A stretch of 64,000 bases of DNA from Microtetraspora sp. NBRC 16547 (GTDB taxonomy: Bacteria > Actinomycetota > Actinomycetes > Streptosporangiales > Streptosporangiaceae). Of this stretch, positions 53,400-62,870 are shown piece after piece (position 1 is the first letter of the stretch; the number at the start of each line of letters is the position of its first letter). The translations under genes and the position numbers were made by a program. The notes under the pieces were generated by a model. The model was given only the letters and a program-made list of their open reading frames with translations, ran no database searches and was not told the DNA's origin. Where the stretch lies: assembly GCF_030268965.1 (NCBI RefSeq), contig NZ_BSSE01000002.1, forward strand, positions 519,540-583,539. Reading direction: 5' to 3'.

Positions 53400-54578
53400 C
53401 TACTTGATGATCAGCGAGGAGAGGTAGCCGGACAGGTTCCTGGCCACCTCCTCCACCGAGTCGCCGCCGAACTTCTCGAGCGCCGTGTCGGCGAGCACCA
53501 GGGCGACCATCGCCTCAGCGACGACGGCGGCGGCGGGCACCGCGCACACGTCCGACCGCTCGTGGTGCGCCTTGGCGGCCTCGCCGGTCCGCACGTCGAC
53601 GGTGGCGAGCGCGCGGGGCACCGTGGAGATCGGCTTCATCGCGGCGCTGACCCGGAGCGGCTCGCCGTTGGTCATGCCGCCCTCGATGCCGCCGGCCCGG
53701 TTGGTGACCCTGCGGACGCCCTCGGGCGTGTTGACGATCTCGTCGTGGGCGCGGGAGCCCGGGCGGCGGGCCGTCTCGAACCCGTCTCCGACGGCGACGC
53801 CCTTGATCGCCTGGATGCCCATGAGCGCGGCGGCGAGGCGGGCGTCGAGGCGCCGGTCCCACTGGGCGTAGCCGCCGAGGCCCGGCGGCAGGCCGTACGC
53901 GACGACCTCGACGACGCCGCCCAGCGTGTCGCCGTCCTTGTGCGCCTTGTCGATCTCGGCGACCATGGCCGCGCTCGCGGCCGGGTCGAAGCAGCGCACC
54001 GGATCCTCGTCGACGGCGGCGAGATCCTTCGGCTCGGGGATCACTCCCTCGGGCGCGGCCGCGCCGCCGATGGACACCACGTGGCTGACGATCTCGACGC
54101 CGAGAGCATGCTTGAGGAAGTTGCGGGCGACCTGGCCGAGCGCGACCCGGGCGGCGGTCTCCCGCGCGCTGGCCCGGTCCAGCACGGGACGGGCGTCGTC
54201 GAAGCCGTACTTCTGCATGCCGGCGAGGTCGGCGTGGCCCGGCCGGGGCCGCGACCTCGGCGCGTTGCGCGCCTGGCCCTCCAGCACCTCGGGATCCACC
54301 GGGTCGGCGGCCATCACGGTCTCCCACTTGGGCCACTCGGTGTTGCCGATCCTGACGGCGACGGGCGAGCCGAGCGTGCGGCCGTGCCGTACACCGCCGA
54401 CCACGGTCACCACGTCCTGCTCGAACTTCATCCGCGCCCCACGGCCGTAACCGAGACGGCGGCGGCGCAGCGCCTCGTCCAGCTCGACCGTGGTCACCTC
54501 CACCCCGGCGGGCAGTCCTTCAAGGATCGCGACGAGTTCGGGGCCATGGGACTCTCCGGCGGTCAACCAGCGCAGCAT
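53400..54578 (-). CDS. aroC: Chorismate synthase
   Basis: The 392-residue enzyme makes chorismate from EPSP with reduced FMN. Motifs: [19 protein letters not shown] at the N-terminus, [30 protein letters not shown] and the [18 protein letters not shown] block. Full length. First gene of the aroC-aroK-aroB-aroQ transcription order. Confidence 0.94.
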   Translation of the reverse strand: MLRWLTAGESHGPELVAILEGLPAGVEVTTVELDEALRRRRLGYGRGARMKFEQDVVTVVGGVRHGRTLGSPVAVRIGNTEWPKWETVMAADPVDPEVLEGQARNAPRSRPRPGHADLAGMQKYGFDDARPVLDRASARETAARVALGQVARNFLKHALGVEIVSHVVSIGGAAAPEGVIPEPKDLAAVDEDPVRCFDPAASAAMVAEIDKAHKDGDTLGGVVEVVAYGLPPGLGGYAQWDRRLDARLAAALMGIQAIKGVAVGDGFETARRPGSRAHDEIVNTPEGVRRVTNRAGGIEGGMTNGEPLRVSAAMKPISTVPRALATVDVRTGEAAKAHHERSDVCAVPAAAVVAEAMVALVLADTALEKFGGDSVEEVARNLSGYLSSLIIK

Positions 54579-54756
54579 GATGACAAGTCTTCCATGTGTC
54601 CCACACTGCGACGTCCCTCCAGCTCACCAGGCGAGACGGCGATGCTCCGCACCGGCGCGTCTCCGATGGCCGCGGGCGCGCTCCAGCCTCGGCGTCCGGG
54701 CGTGTTTCGAGGTTCCACGTCCTGGGGCCCGTGCTCAAGCCTGCGTTCGGGCCCGC

Positions 54757-54786
54757 GCTCAGGTGACGGAAAGCTCAGGTGACGGG
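54757..54786. repeat. Direct repeat of 14 bp spanning the peptidase stop
   Basis: GCTCAGGTGACGG(A/G) occurs at 54757-54770 and 54773-54786, two bases apart; the second copy contains the stop codon of the prepilin-peptidase gene. The remaining 54579-54774 gap holds no gene that I can see. Confidence 0.5.
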
Positions 54787-55494
54787 AAGCACGACGGCAA
54801 GGAGCGCGGCGCCGAGCATGAAGGGTCCGAACGGGAACTCGGTCGTACGGGTCGCCCTCCGGGTGATCAGCAATCCGCCGGCGTACAGCGCGCCCAGGAC
54901 GTGCGCGCCGACCGCGGCGACGATCACGGCGTTCACGCCCACGGCCCCGGTGACCATGCCGATCAGCCCGGCGAGCTTCACGTCGCCCAGGCCCAGCGCG
55001 GCCGGGCGGACGAACCAGAGCACGGCGTACGCGGAGCCGAGGACGATCCCGCAGAGCAGCGCGGCGCCGAGGCGGCCGGTGGGCACGAGCAGCACGGCCA
55101 GGACGGGAGCCGACGGCAGAGTGATCGCGTCTGGAAGCCGGCGGGTCCGCCAGTCGATCACGCTGAGCGTCACCCCGACCGCCGCCGCGTACAGCAGTGC
55201 CGGGGTCATGGCGGTCACTCCGGCGTTCACTTCAGTGGTCGCCCCGGCGACCGCTCGGCCGATCCCGGTCCCGGATCGCCAGGTCACCAGCCCGAAGACG
55301 GCGGCCATGGCGATCTCGACGGCGTACGGCCCACGTGGAAGCGGCGCGACCCGCACAGCATCGACGAGGGCGTCCCGCGCCTCTCGGAGGGGGGCGTCGG
55401 GATGTTCGCCGAACCCGTCGGCGAAGGCCCGGGCGTACGCCCCGACGACCAGCCCGAGAACGCAGGCGGCGGTGACGGCGACGGCGAGGGTCAC
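54775..55494 (-). CDS. A24-family prepilin peptidase
   Basis: The 239-residue membrane protein has about seven helices. The two active-site aspartates of GxGD peptidases are visible: one in SVIDWRTRRLPD and one in LGLGDVKLAG. The N-terminal cytoplasmic methyltransferase-type zinc domain (paired CxxC) of PilD is absent, as in many actinobacterial versions. It would cleave type IV/Tad pilin leaders, but no pilus gene is nearby. Upstream of aroC with a gap of 196 nt. Confidence 0.85.
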   Translation of the reverse strand: MTLAVAVTAACVLGLVVGAYARAFADGFGEHPDAPLREARDALVDAVRVAPLPRGPYAVEIAMAAVFGLVTWRSGTGIGRAVAGATTEVNAGVTAMTPALLYAAAVGVTLSVIDWRTRRLPDAITLPSAPVLAVLLVPTGRLGAALLCGIVLGSAYAVLWFVRPAALGLGDVKLAGLIGMVTGAVGVNAVIVAAVGAHVLGALYAGGLLITRRATRTTEFPFGPFMLGAALLAVVLPVT

Positions 55495-55595
55495 GCCGTG
55501 ACCCTAACGCGCCCGCGTGATCAGAGGGCCGGTCGAGCGGAAACGAGCGCACCGCTCATGCGGGCATGGACGCCGGCCGTGCGGAAACAGCGAGG

Positions 55596-56159
55596 TCAGG
55601 CCCGCTTGCGCCGGAACCAGCGGCGCCGCGGCGCGGCGTCGCCGATCTTGGTGACCGTGATCCCGGGCACGGCCTCCGCCAGGTTGTCCAGGGCGGAGGG
55701 GTCGCGCTTGACGTCCTCGATCGCGGCGAGGGCGTGCAGCATCCCACCTTCGATCACGAAGGGGATCGGCCCGGCCACGTCGATCACCACGGCCGCCGCG
55801 CTCTCCTGGCGCGCTGCCTGGCACACCTGGGGGCCGGTCGCCTGGATGGGCCGGGCGTCCGGGCGCCACATCTTCAGCGCCTCGGTGCCGGTGAAGGCGA
55901 GGACGGCCTCCCGGCCGTCCTTACCGACCAGCTTCGGCAGCGCCATCTCGCTTTCCTTCTCCTGCTTCAGCCCGTGGTCGCCGATCTCGGACTCGGTGAG
56001 CAGCGCGACCACCGGCACGAGCAGCCGTGCCCGGCTGATCGCCGGAAGCACGTCTGCGGCGGAAGCCGTACCGGCCTGGAACGCGGAAAGAGCGGAGGCG
56101 ACGGCGGCGTCGGCGCTTCCGTCGTCATCGGGCGCGAGTGGCTGCGGAATGGTCAGCAC
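55596..56159 (-). CDS. SseB-family protein
   Basis: GTG 56159 gives about 187 residues. The central part (ARLLVPVVALL..., ALPKLVGKDGREAVLAFTGTEALKMW) and the later PIPFVIEGGMLHAL stretch match actinobacterial SseB-domain proteins. The C-terminus is basic (RRRWFRRKR). Function is unknown in this lineage; the domain is named after a Salmonella secreted protein and no secretion role should be assumed. Start uncertain. Confidence 0.7.
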   Translation of the reverse strand: MLTIPQPLAPDDDGSADAAVASALSAFQAGTASAADVLPAISRARLLVPVVALLTESEIGDHGLKQEKESEMALPKLVGKDGREAVLAFTGTEALKMWRPDARPIQATGPQVCQAARQESAAAVVIDVAGPIPFVIEGGMLHALAAIEDVKRDPSALDNLAEAVPGITVTKIGDAAPRRRWFRRKRA

Positions 56160-56184
56160 GACTCGCGAGCCTACCCGCCCCCAT

Positions 56185-56212
56185 GCCCCCTCCCTGAACC
56201 GGTGGAGGGGGC
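56185..56212 (-). terminator. Hairpin terminator after the ring-opening amidohydrolase
   Basis: 9-bp stem GCCCCCTCC (56185-56193) / GGAGGGGGC (56204-56212) with a 10-nt loop, 42 nt past the minus-strand stop. Confidence 0.6.
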
Positions 56213-56253
56213 GGAAACCCAACGGGGCGTCGACGGTAAGGCGTCAGGACGAA

Positions 56254-57360
56254 TCAGGAAAGGTCGGCGATGGCGATGACGGGTCCTCCGCCGGAAGGTC
56301 CCTGGTGCACGGCGGCGACCGAGACGAAGATCGCGGGATCTCCTGTCACACTCGCGGCGACGCCGCCGACCGTGGCCTTGATCTGCCGGTGCCAGTGCAC
56401 GTCGGAGTCGTCCAGCATGATGTTGCGGCGTCCGCGCACCCGGCCCGACGGGTCGGCTTCGCACTTCATGAAGACGTTGACCAGCCTGTCGCCGAGGTCG
56501 CTCGGGTGCGGCCGGTCCGGAAGCTCGATGCCCGAGTCACGGATCGCCTCCCAGATGCCGTCGGCGTCCAGCGCGTCCTTCATGACGGAGTGCCCGGCGC
56601 GGTAGCGCCCGCCGATGCCGCGGACGTTCCCGACGACGACGATCTGGGCCTGGTCGAGCTCCACGCCGGACGAGCACGAGGCGACGGACGAGTAGAGCGA
56701 CAGGTCCTTGTGGATCTGCTCCGCTGTGGGCATCTCGATCTCCCCGAGCGCGACGGCGATGCCGAGCGCGGTCGTGGAGTTGGAGATGTCCATCGACTTG
56801 AGCGTGTCCTCGGTGACGACCGTGTGACCGCGCTCCTTCGCATCGGTGATCGTCGCGAGCGTCAGCAGCGGCGTCTTCGTCTGCACGTAGTGGACGTCGG
56901 CGGGGTCGTCGATGCCCGCGATCTTCATCGCCTCGCGGACTCCCCTGGCGACCTTCTCCACCATGGCCGGGCGGCCGATGTCCTCGGGGAGGATCACCTC
57001 GCTCATCGCCACGCCCACGCTGAGCCGCGGCTCGTCGGTTCGTACGGCGGTCGCCGGGTCGACCGTGGTGAAGATCGTGGCATGCGGGCTGAGCACGCCG
57101 TCGGTACCTCCGGACCAGACGAGGGGCACCTGCTTGACCTCGTCCTCCGTCCGCGTGCCCTTGCTGACCAGCACCTCGCGGAAGGCGCGGTCGGCCAGGA
57201 TGCGGGTGTAGTCGTTCACCCCGCCGTTGCCCTCGGTCTTGCCGATCACCGCGAGTACGCGGTCGGCCTCGATCACCCCGTCATCGATCAGCTTCGCGAG
57301 CCCGGAGGCGTCGGTGACGCTCTCGATGGTGACCTTGCGTACCTCGATCGGATCCGGCAT
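56254..57360 (-). CDS. Ring-opening amidohydrolase (cyanuric acid amidohydrolase / barbiturase family)
   Basis: ATG 57360 (AAAGG and AGGAG upstream) gives 368 residues. The family is a toblerone-fold trimer-like repeat with three Ser-Lys pairs. Here they are visible as [61 protein letters not shown] and [16 protein letters not shown]. Such enzymes hydrolyse cyclic imides, cyanurate to carboxybiuret or barbiturate to ureidomalonate. Sequence alone does not decide which. A carbamate kinase gene lies upstream on the same strand. Confidence 0.88.
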   Translation of the reverse strand: MPDPIEVRKVTIESVTDASGLAKLIDDGVIEADRVLAVIGKTEGNGGVNDYTRILADRAFREVLVSKGTRTEDEVKQVPLVWSGGTDGVLSPHATIFTTVDPATAVRTDEPRLSVGVAMSEVILPEDIGRPAMVEKVARGVREAMKIAGIDDPADVHYVQTKTPLLTLATITDAKERGHTVVTEDTLKSMDISNSTTALGIAVALGEIEMPTAEQIHKDLSLYSSVASCSSGVELDQAQIVVVGNVRGIGGRYRAGHSVMKDALDADGIWEAIRDSGIELPDRPHPSDLGDRLVNVFMKCEADPSGRVRGRRNIMLDDSDVHWHRQIKATVGGVAASVTGDPAIFVSVAAVHQGPSGGGPVIAIADLS

Positions 57361-57410
57361 CTCCTGCACCTTTCGTTGTCGTGCTCGGTGTGGCTCGTCG
57401 TTGTCTGGCT

Positions 57411-57434
57411 GTGTCTCGGTGTCTCGGTGTCTCG
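57411..57434. repeat. Three tandem 8-bp repeats
   Basis: GTGTCTCG repeats three times without a gap, then continues in degenerate GGCTCGGTG form. It is in the 280-nt gap between the carbamate kinase and amidohydrolase genes, which also has a GCTGACGG-rich stretch near 57575-57630. No gene seen there. Confidence 0.55.
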
Positions 57435-57640
57435 GTGCGGCTCGGTGTGTCGCCCGTGCGGCCTCGTCGTGCGGCGTACTCGCCGCTGCTCTCTGCCCTC
57501 GTCAGCGCCTGGTCACTGCCCCGCCGGCGCCGCCGCCAACCACCCCGATCGTTGCTCAGGGCTCCGCCCGCATCGCTGACGGTTTCGCTGACGGCTTCGC
57601 TGAGGGCCGTGCTGCCGACGGTGCTGACGGCTCCGCGCGC

Positions 57641-58606
57641 TCACTTCTCGAGGATCGTCCCGATCACACCCGTGGTATCTGTCGTTTCCGGCGTTCCGGC
57701 GGTCTCTCCGAGTGCCGAGCCGATGTGTTCCAACGAGGTGATCACGGCGCGGCGGCCGCCGTCCTCGACGAACCGCAGCGCGGCCTCCACCTTCGGGCCC
57801 ATACTGCCGCTCGCGAAGTGCCCCGCCGCCTGGAGGTTCCGCAACTCGCCGACGCCGACTCGCCCGATGGGCCGCGCGGCGGGCGTGCCGTACCCGGCGA
57901 CCGCGGCCGGGACGTCGGTCGCGATGACGAGCGCCGTCGCGTGTACGGCTCTCGCCATCACCGCGGCGGCCAGATCCTTGTCGATGACGGCCTCGACACC
58001 ACTCAGCGTCCCGTCCGTGTTCCGGGCGACCGGCACCCCACCTCCCCCCGCGGCGACCACGATGTAACCGGCCTCCATCAGCGCGATGGCCGCCGGGGCG
58101 TCGAGGATCTCGATCGGCTCGGGCGAGGCGACCACCCTGCGCCAGCCGCGATCGAAGGCCTTCCAACGCTGGCCCAGCTTCTCGAAACGGCGGGCGTCCG
58201 CCTCAGGGAAGTACTTTCCGATCGGCTTCACCGGGTCGGCGAAAGCCGGGTCGTCCCGGTCGACCAGGGTCCGCGTCACCACCGTGGCCACTCTGACGGG
58301 CCGCGGCACGAGCGCGGCCTCGAGGGCGGCCATGATGAGCATGCCGATCGTTCCCTGGGTCTGCGCCACGCACCAGTCGAGCGGGACCGGCGGGACGACG
58401 GGCGCCGCCAGTTGGTTCTTCAGCAGGATGTTGCCCACCTGCGGCCCGTTCCCGTGGGTGAGCATCACCTCATGCCCGGCCTGGACCAGTGTGGCGACGT
58501 GCGCCATGGCCTGCTCCACCGCCCGTCGCTGGTCATCCGGCGACGCGCTCCCGTCGGGAGACGTCATGGCGTTTCCGCCCAGTGCGATCAGTACGCGTTC
58601 GCCCAC
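57641..58606 (-). CDS. arcC: Carbamate kinase
   Basis: The 321-residue amino-acid-kinase-fold enzyme starts RVLIALGGNAM and has THGNGPQVGN, LDWCVAQTQGTIGM, AAGGGGVPV and the DKDLAAAVMA motif of carbamate kinases. It makes ATP and carbamate from carbamoyl phosphate. There is no arginine deiminase or ornithine carbamoyltransferase nearby, so it does not look like an ADI operon. With the ring-opening amidohydrolase next to it, purine/pyrimidine or s-triazine nitrogen catabolism is likelier, by inference. Confidence 0.9.
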   Translation of the reverse strand: MGERVLIALGGNAMTSPDGSASPDDQRRAVEQAMAHVATLVQAGHEVMLTHGNGPQVGNILLKNQLAAPVVPPVPLDWCVAQTQGTIGMLIMAALEAALVPRPVRVATVVTRTLVDRDDPAFADPVKPIGKYFPEADARRFEKLGQRWKAFDRGWRRVVASPEPIEILDAPAAIALMEAGYIVVAAGGGGVPVARNTDGTLSGVEAVIDKDLAAAVMARAVHATALVIATDVPAAVAGYGTPAARPIGRVGVGELRNLQAAGHFASGSMGPKVEAALRFVEDGGRRAVITSLEHIGSALGETAGTPETTDTTGVIGTILEK

Positions 58607-59042
58607 ATCGCGAAACTATCCAGCGGACGACCGGGCGACATTGGCGACTATCGCCCATCGACAGCCCATCCTTCGGCAAGCCTTGCGCACACGAGCCTCG
58701 CGTGCCGGCGCCGCCGCCGGCCGCAGCGTCAAAGGACGATCTCGGGCTGTCATGTCGGGCCGACAGGGCTGCCATGTCAGCCCGCAACGTCAGCCCGGAA
58801 CGTCAGGCCGTAACGTCAGGCCGCCATATCGGATCACCACGCCGGAGCCGGTCTCCCGACAATGCCGCGGCGGCTCCTCTGCTGCTCCGCCCCGCCGATT
58901 CGCTCTGTTGATTCATGACATATCGGACTAAATGGCTCAAACCTCAGCCATAACTCCAGCATTAAGAAAACCAATACTACCGCTGACCAAAATGTGCTGG
59001 TTAGTCTCCTTCAACACATCGTGCCCCATAAGGAGACACACA
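58607..59042. promoter_or_regulatory. Intergenic region with 13-bp repeats and an AT-rich promoter-like end
   Basis: The 436 nt contain no convincing gene. Four 13-bp units (58773-58824) read CATGTCAGCCCGC, AACGTCAGCCCGG, AACGTCAGGCCGT and AACGTCAGGCCGC. The last 130 nt before the S28 peptidase gene are markedly AT-richer than the rest of the window and probably hold its promoter. Confidence 0.5.
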
Positions 59043-60473
59043 GTGCGAACCCGAGTGCTCCCCGCCCTCATGCTGTCGGTGCTCGCGGCCGGATCGATCG
59101 GCCTGGGCGGCGTCACGCCCGCCGCGGCGGAGCCGGACCCCACGGCCTCCGCCGCAGTGGTCGAGGACGAGCTCCTCGCCAAGCTCAAGGCCATCCCCGG
59201 ACTGACCGTGGTCTCGGAGACCCGACCGACCGGCTACCGGTTCTTCGTCCTGAGCTTCACCCAGCCGGTCGACCACCGTGACCCGGGCAAGGGGACCTAC
59301 CAGCAGCGGTTCACCCTGCTGCACCGGTCGGCCGACGCGCCGGTCGTGCTCGCCACAGGGGGGTACGGCCTGGCGGTCAATCCCGGTGCTTCTCAGACCG
59401 AGCCGACCCGGTTGCTGGGCGGCAACCAGGTCTCGGTGGAGCACCGGTTCTTCCGCACCTCCCGGCCGGCCCCCGCGGACTGGAGCAAGCTCGACATCTG
59501 GCAGGAGGCCAGCGATGAGCACCGGATCGTCGAGGCGCTGAAGACGATCTACTCCGGGAAGTGGATCCAGACCGGCGCGAGCAAGGGCGGCATGACCTCG
59601 GTCTACCACCGGCGCTTCTACCCCGATGATCTCGCTGGCGTGGTGGCCTACGTCGCGCCCAACGACAGGGTCAACCCCTCCGACAAGACCTACGACGACT
59701 TCTTCGCGAACGTGGCCGACGCGACCTGCCGTACCGCGTTGGACGATGTGCAGAAGGAGGCGCTCAAGCGGCGTGGTCGGCTGGTGCCGAAGCTGGAGGA
59801 GTTCGCCGCGCGGAACGGGCTCACCTTCGACCGGTCACTGGGTACCGCCGACCGGTCGTTCGAGATGACGGTGCTCGACACGGTGTGGGCGTTCTGGCAG
59901 TACTCCAAGGTGTCCGACTGCGCCAAGGTACCGGCCACCACCGCCTCCGATGACGAGATCTACAAGTGGATCGACAACATCGCGGGCTTCTCGTTCTACA
60001 CCGACCAGGGCATCGAGTACTACGTGCCGTACTACTACCAGGCGGCGAACCAGCTCGGCTGGCCCTCGCTGAAGTTCAAGCATCTGAAGGACGTGGCCCG
60101 CTACCCCGACCTTTACCAGGCGTCGTCGGTGCTCCCTCCTGAGCTGCGCCCCGAGCACGACCCGAAGTGGATGCTCGACGTGGACCACTGGGTGCGCAAG
60201 GAGTCGAGCCAGATGATGTTCATCTACGGCCAGAACGACCCATGGAGCGCGGAGAAGTTCACGCCCAGCGGGAACGATTCCTACCTGTACGTCGCGGCCG
60301 GCGCCAACCACGGCGCGAACATCTCCCAGCTGAGCCCGGCCGAGCGCGACGCCGCGACGGCGACGCTCAAGCGCTGGGCCGGGGTGTCCGACAGGGCCAC
60401 CATCACCGCCGACCCCCGTGCCCTGGCGTCCCTCCCCGATGACGACATGCTCCCCACCCGCGGAGAGCGCTAG
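59043..60473 (+). CDS. Secreted S28-family tripeptidyl aminopeptidase
   Basis: GTG 59043 with AAGGAGA upstream gives 476 residues. A Sec signal peptide (hydrophobic 6-22) should be cut after an Ala-rich site near residue 29. The alpha/beta hydrolase core has nucleophile Ser180 in GASKGGM, Asp399 in GQNDPW and His423 in GANHGAN. This is the PS-10/S28 family, which removes tripeptides from the N-terminus of proteins outside the cell. Nutritional protein degradation is the usual role. A pair of hairpins follows the stop codon. Confidence 0.9.
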   Translation: MRTRVLPALMLSVLAAGSIGLGGVTPAAAEPDPTASAAVVEDELLAKLKAIPGLTVVSETRPTGYRFFVLSFTQPVDHRDPGKGTYQQRFTLLHRSADAPVVLATGGYGLAVNPGASQTEPTRLLGGNQVSVEHRFFRTSRPAPADWSKLDIWQEASDEHRIVEALKTIYSGKWIQTGASKGGMTSVYHRRFYPDDLAGVVAYVAPNDRVNPSDKTYDDFFANVADATCRTALDDVQKEALKRRGRLVPKLEEFAARNGLTFDRSLGTADRSFEMTVLDTVWAFWQYSKVSDCAKVPATTASDDEIYKWIDNIAGFSFYTDQGIEYYVPYYYQAANQLGWPSLKFKHLKDVARYPDLYQASSVLPPELRPEHDPKWMLDVDHWVRKESSQMMFIYGQNDPWSAEKFTPSGNDSYLYVAAGANHGANISQLSPAERDAATATLKRWAGVSDRATITADPRALASLPDDDMLPTRGER

Positions 60474-60499
60474 GGAGTAACTGACGAGGGACCGCCTGG

Positions 60500-60534
60500 C
60501 TCGTCGGCGCATCGCACATCGGCGCGCCGACGAG
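60500..60534 (+). terminator. First hairpin after the S28 peptidase
   Basis: 11-bp stem CTCGTCGGCGC (60500-60510) and complement (60524-60534), loop 13 nt, 27 nt past the stop. Confidence 0.55.
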
Positions 60535-60542
60535 GAGGGAAA

Positions 60543-60586
60543 GGCGGAGCGGCCGGGCGCTCTCCTGAGCTCCCGGCCGCTCCGCC
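60543..60586. terminator. Bidirectional hairpin between the peptidase and ahpD genes
   Basis: Perfect 15-bp stem: GGCGGAGCGGCCGGG (60543-60557) with its complement at 60572-60586 and a 14-nt loop. Located between convergent genes, so it can serve both. Confidence 0.8.
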
Positions 60587-60614
60587 CCCTGCCGCGTTCA
60601 GCGGCTTGACCGTC

Positions 60615-61151
60615 TCATCCCCCGACGGAGACGGCCTCGGCCTCAAGGGTCGTGGCGACGGCGTTGACCACCGCCGCGATCCTGACCGCCTCCTGGACCT
60701 GCTCGCGCGACAGGCCCGCGTTGCGTACGACCTTCTCGTGCGACTCCAGGCACGTGCCGCAGCCGCCGATGGCGCTCACCGCGAGGCTCCAGAGCTCGAA
60801 GTCGAGCTTCTCGACGCCCGGGTTGCCGATGACGGTCATCCGCAGCTTCGCGGGCATCGTGGCGTACGTGTCGTCACCGATCAGGTGCGTCGTCCGGTAG
60901 TAGACGTTGTTCATCGCCATGATGCTCGCGGCGGCCTTCGCCGCGGTGAACGCCTCCGCCGACAGGTAGTCGGCGGCCTCGGCGGACACCTCACCGATGA
61001 CCTTCGGCGACCTCGTCGCCACGGCGGTGGCGAGCAGCGTGCCCCAGAGCTGCTGCTCGGTCAGCGACGACGTGGTGACCAGGGAGCCGAGGTTGAGCTT
61101 GACATCCTTGGCGTACGCGGGCAGGGCTTCCTTGAGGTTGTCGATCGACAT
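60615..61151 (-). CDS. ahpD: Alkyl hydroperoxide reductase AhpD (CMD-like disulfide reductase)
   Basis: The 178-residue helical protein carries the reactive pair Cys131-x-x-Cys134 with His138 (CGTCLESHE) and the proton-relay Glu upstream (EQQLWGT). In mycobacteria AhpD passes electrons from lipoamide to AhpC. The start shares one base with the ahpC stop (TGATG), so the two are coupled. Its fold relative at position 44 lacks these cysteines. Confidence 0.93.
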   Translation of the reverse strand: MSIDNLKEALPAYAKDVKLNLGSLVTTSSLTEQQLWGTLLATAVATRSPKVIGEVSAEAADYLSAEAFTAAKAAASIMAMNNVYYRTTHLIGDDTYATMPAKLRMTVIGNPGVEKLDFELWSLAVSAIGGCGTCLESHEKVVRNAGLSREQVQEAVRIAAVVNAVATTLEAEAVSVGG

Positions 61152-61702
61152 CAGCCCGCCAGCAGCTTCTTGGCGTCGAGCGTCGCCTCGCCCTTGTTCC
61201 AGTTGCAGGGGCAGAGCTCGTCCGACTGGAGAGCGTCGAGGACCCGCAGGACCTCCTTGACGTTCCGGCCCACGGAACCGGCGGTGACCATCGAGAACTG
61301 GATCTCGTTGTTCGGGTCGACGATGAAGGTCGCGCGCATGGCCACGCCGTCCTCGCCGAGGACGCCCAGCGCGGAGGTCAGCTCGCGCTTGATGTCGGAC
61401 AGCATCGGGAAGGGGAGGTCGCGCAGGTCAGGGTGGTCCTTGCGCCACGCGTGGTGCACGAACTCGGAGTCGACGGACACGCCGAGGACCTGCGCGTCAC
61501 GGTCGGCGAACTCGCCGTTCAGGCGGCCGAACTCCGCGATCTCGGTGGGACAGACGAAGGTGAAGTCCTTCGGCCAGAAGAAGACGACCCGCCACTGACC
61601 TTCGTAGGACTTGTGGTGGATGGTCTCGAACGCGCTGTCGGCGTCCAGCGAGACGCAGGCGGTGAGCTCGTATTCGGGGAACTGGTCACCAACGGTGAGC
61701 AT
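61151..61702 (-). CDS. ahpC: Peroxiredoxin AhpC
   Basis: ATG 61702 behind AGGAAGG gives 183 residues. Peroxidatic Cys51 sits in [10 protein letters not shown] and a CPC pair (Cys164, Cys166) near the C-terminus includes the resolving residue, as in actinobacterial AhpC. It reduces alkyl hydroperoxides and peroxynitrite and is recycled by AhpD. Divergent from the oxyR gene and probably induced by it. Confidence 0.93.
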   Translation of the reverse strand: MLTVGDQFPEYELTACVSLDADSAFETIHHKSYEGQWRVVFFWPKDFTFVCPTEIAEFGRLNGEFADRDAQVLGVSVDSEFVHHAWRKDHPDLRDLPFPMLSDIKRELTSALGVLGEDGVAMRATFIVDPNNEIQFSMVTAGSVGRNVKEVLRVLDALQSDELCPCNWNKGEATLDAKKLLAG

Positions 61703-61756
61703 GTCAGGCACCTTCCTGAGGACGACGTTGTCCCGCACAGCCTGCCGCACATACCA

Positions 61757-61773
61757 TTGATATGAGAAATCAA
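61757..61773. promoter_or_regulatory. LysR-type T-N11-A box in the ahpC-oxyR gap
   Basis: TTGAT-N7-ATCAA is a perfect interrupted palindrome in the 92-nt divergent region, about 55 nt from the ahpC start and 22 nt from GTG 61795. It fits an OxyR binding site that controls both genes. Confidence 0.6.
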
Positions 61774-61794
61774 GCAGTCAGACCAATCTGAGAG

Positions 61795-62733
61795 GTGATT
61801 CTTATCAGTGAGGCAGTGCCCACCATCGCTCAGCTGCGGGCCTTCCTCGCGGTGGCCAACCATCTCCACTTCAGGGAGGCGGCCGCCACTCTCCGGGTCA
61901 GCCAGCCGGCGCTGTCGAGCGCGGTCTCCGCACTGGAGGAGATCCTGGAAACCCGACTGCTGGAGCGAACGACCCGCAAGGTCCTGCTGACGCCGGCGGG
62001 TGAGCGGGTGAGCATGCACGCGGCGCGGATCCTCGCCGGCCTCGATGAGCTGATCAGCGACGTCGCCGACACGAGGGAGCCGTACAGCGGCCCCGCGCAT
62101 CTGGGGGTCATCCCAACCGTCGCACCTTACCTGTTGCCGCTGCTGCTCCCCATGTTCGCCAAGGACTTCCCCCGCATCAAGCTGACGGTGCACGAGGCCA
62201 AGACGGAGACGATCCTCGAAGAGGTACGCGAGGGCCGCCTCGACATGGTCCTGCTCGCCCTGCCGACCGACGCGAACGGCCTGGTCGAGGAGCCGCTCTA
62301 CGACGAGGACTTCCTACTCGCCCTGCCGTACGATCATCCGCTTGCCGGCGACACCGAACCGCTGAGCCGCGAGGCGCTGAAGGGTCTCGACATCGTGCTC
62401 CTCAACCAGGGCCACTGCCTGCGCGAACAGGCCATCGACGTGTGCCGGGAGGTCGGCACGAAAGCCACCATGACGACCTACGCGACTGGCCTTCCCACGC
62501 TGGTCCAGCTCGTCGCCGGCGGCCTCGGAGTGACGCTCGTCCCCGAGCTCGCGGTTCCCGTCGAGACCGGTAAGCGGGTCCGCATCGCCCTGCGCCGGTT
62601 CGCCCGTCCTCCCGGCCGTCGCATCGGACTGGCCTATCGCGGCACGTCCCCGCGCGCCGGCGAGTACGCCCGGCTCGCCGAGTCGATCCGATCCGCCGTC
62701 CGGGCCAAGCGCCTCCCCGTCCGCCTCGTCTGA
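61795..62733 (+). CDS. oxyR: LysR-family hydrogen-peroxide-type regulator OxyR
   Basis: Up to 312 residues from GTG 61795; GTG 61816 would start VPTIAQLRAF, nearer the usual N-terminus. The winged helix-turn-helix (LRVSQPALSSAVSALEE) is followed by the LysR effector domain. Two cysteines in GHCLREQAIDVC are spaced like Cys199 and Cys208 of OxyR, which form the peroxide-sensing disulfide. It is divergent from ahpC-ahpD, the classical arrangement. Confidence 0.9.
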   Translation: MILISEAVPTIAQLRAFLAVANHLHFREAAATLRVSQPALSSAVSALEEILETRLLERTTRKVLLTPAGERVSMHAARILAGLDELISDVADTREPYSGPAHLGVIPTVAPYLLPLLLPMFAKDFPRIKLTVHEAKTETILEEVREGRLDMVLLALPTDANGLVEEPLYDEDFLLALPYDHPLAGDTEPLSREALKGLDIVLLNQGHCLREQAIDVCREVGTKATMTTYATGLPTLVQLVAGGLGVTLVPELAVPVETGKRVRIALRRFARPPGRRIGLAYRGTSPRAGEYARLAESIRSAVRAKRLPVRLV

Positions 62734-62870
62734 CGAGGCCATCCAACACGCCAGTCCGGCCCTCACGCAGGGAGCCATACGTGGTTGCGAGCGGGTCTGC
62801 GCTCTCCCACGTCCCACGTCCGTTCCTGGGCACCCCAGCCCTGCCCGATCAATGCGAGCCCACGTAGCGG

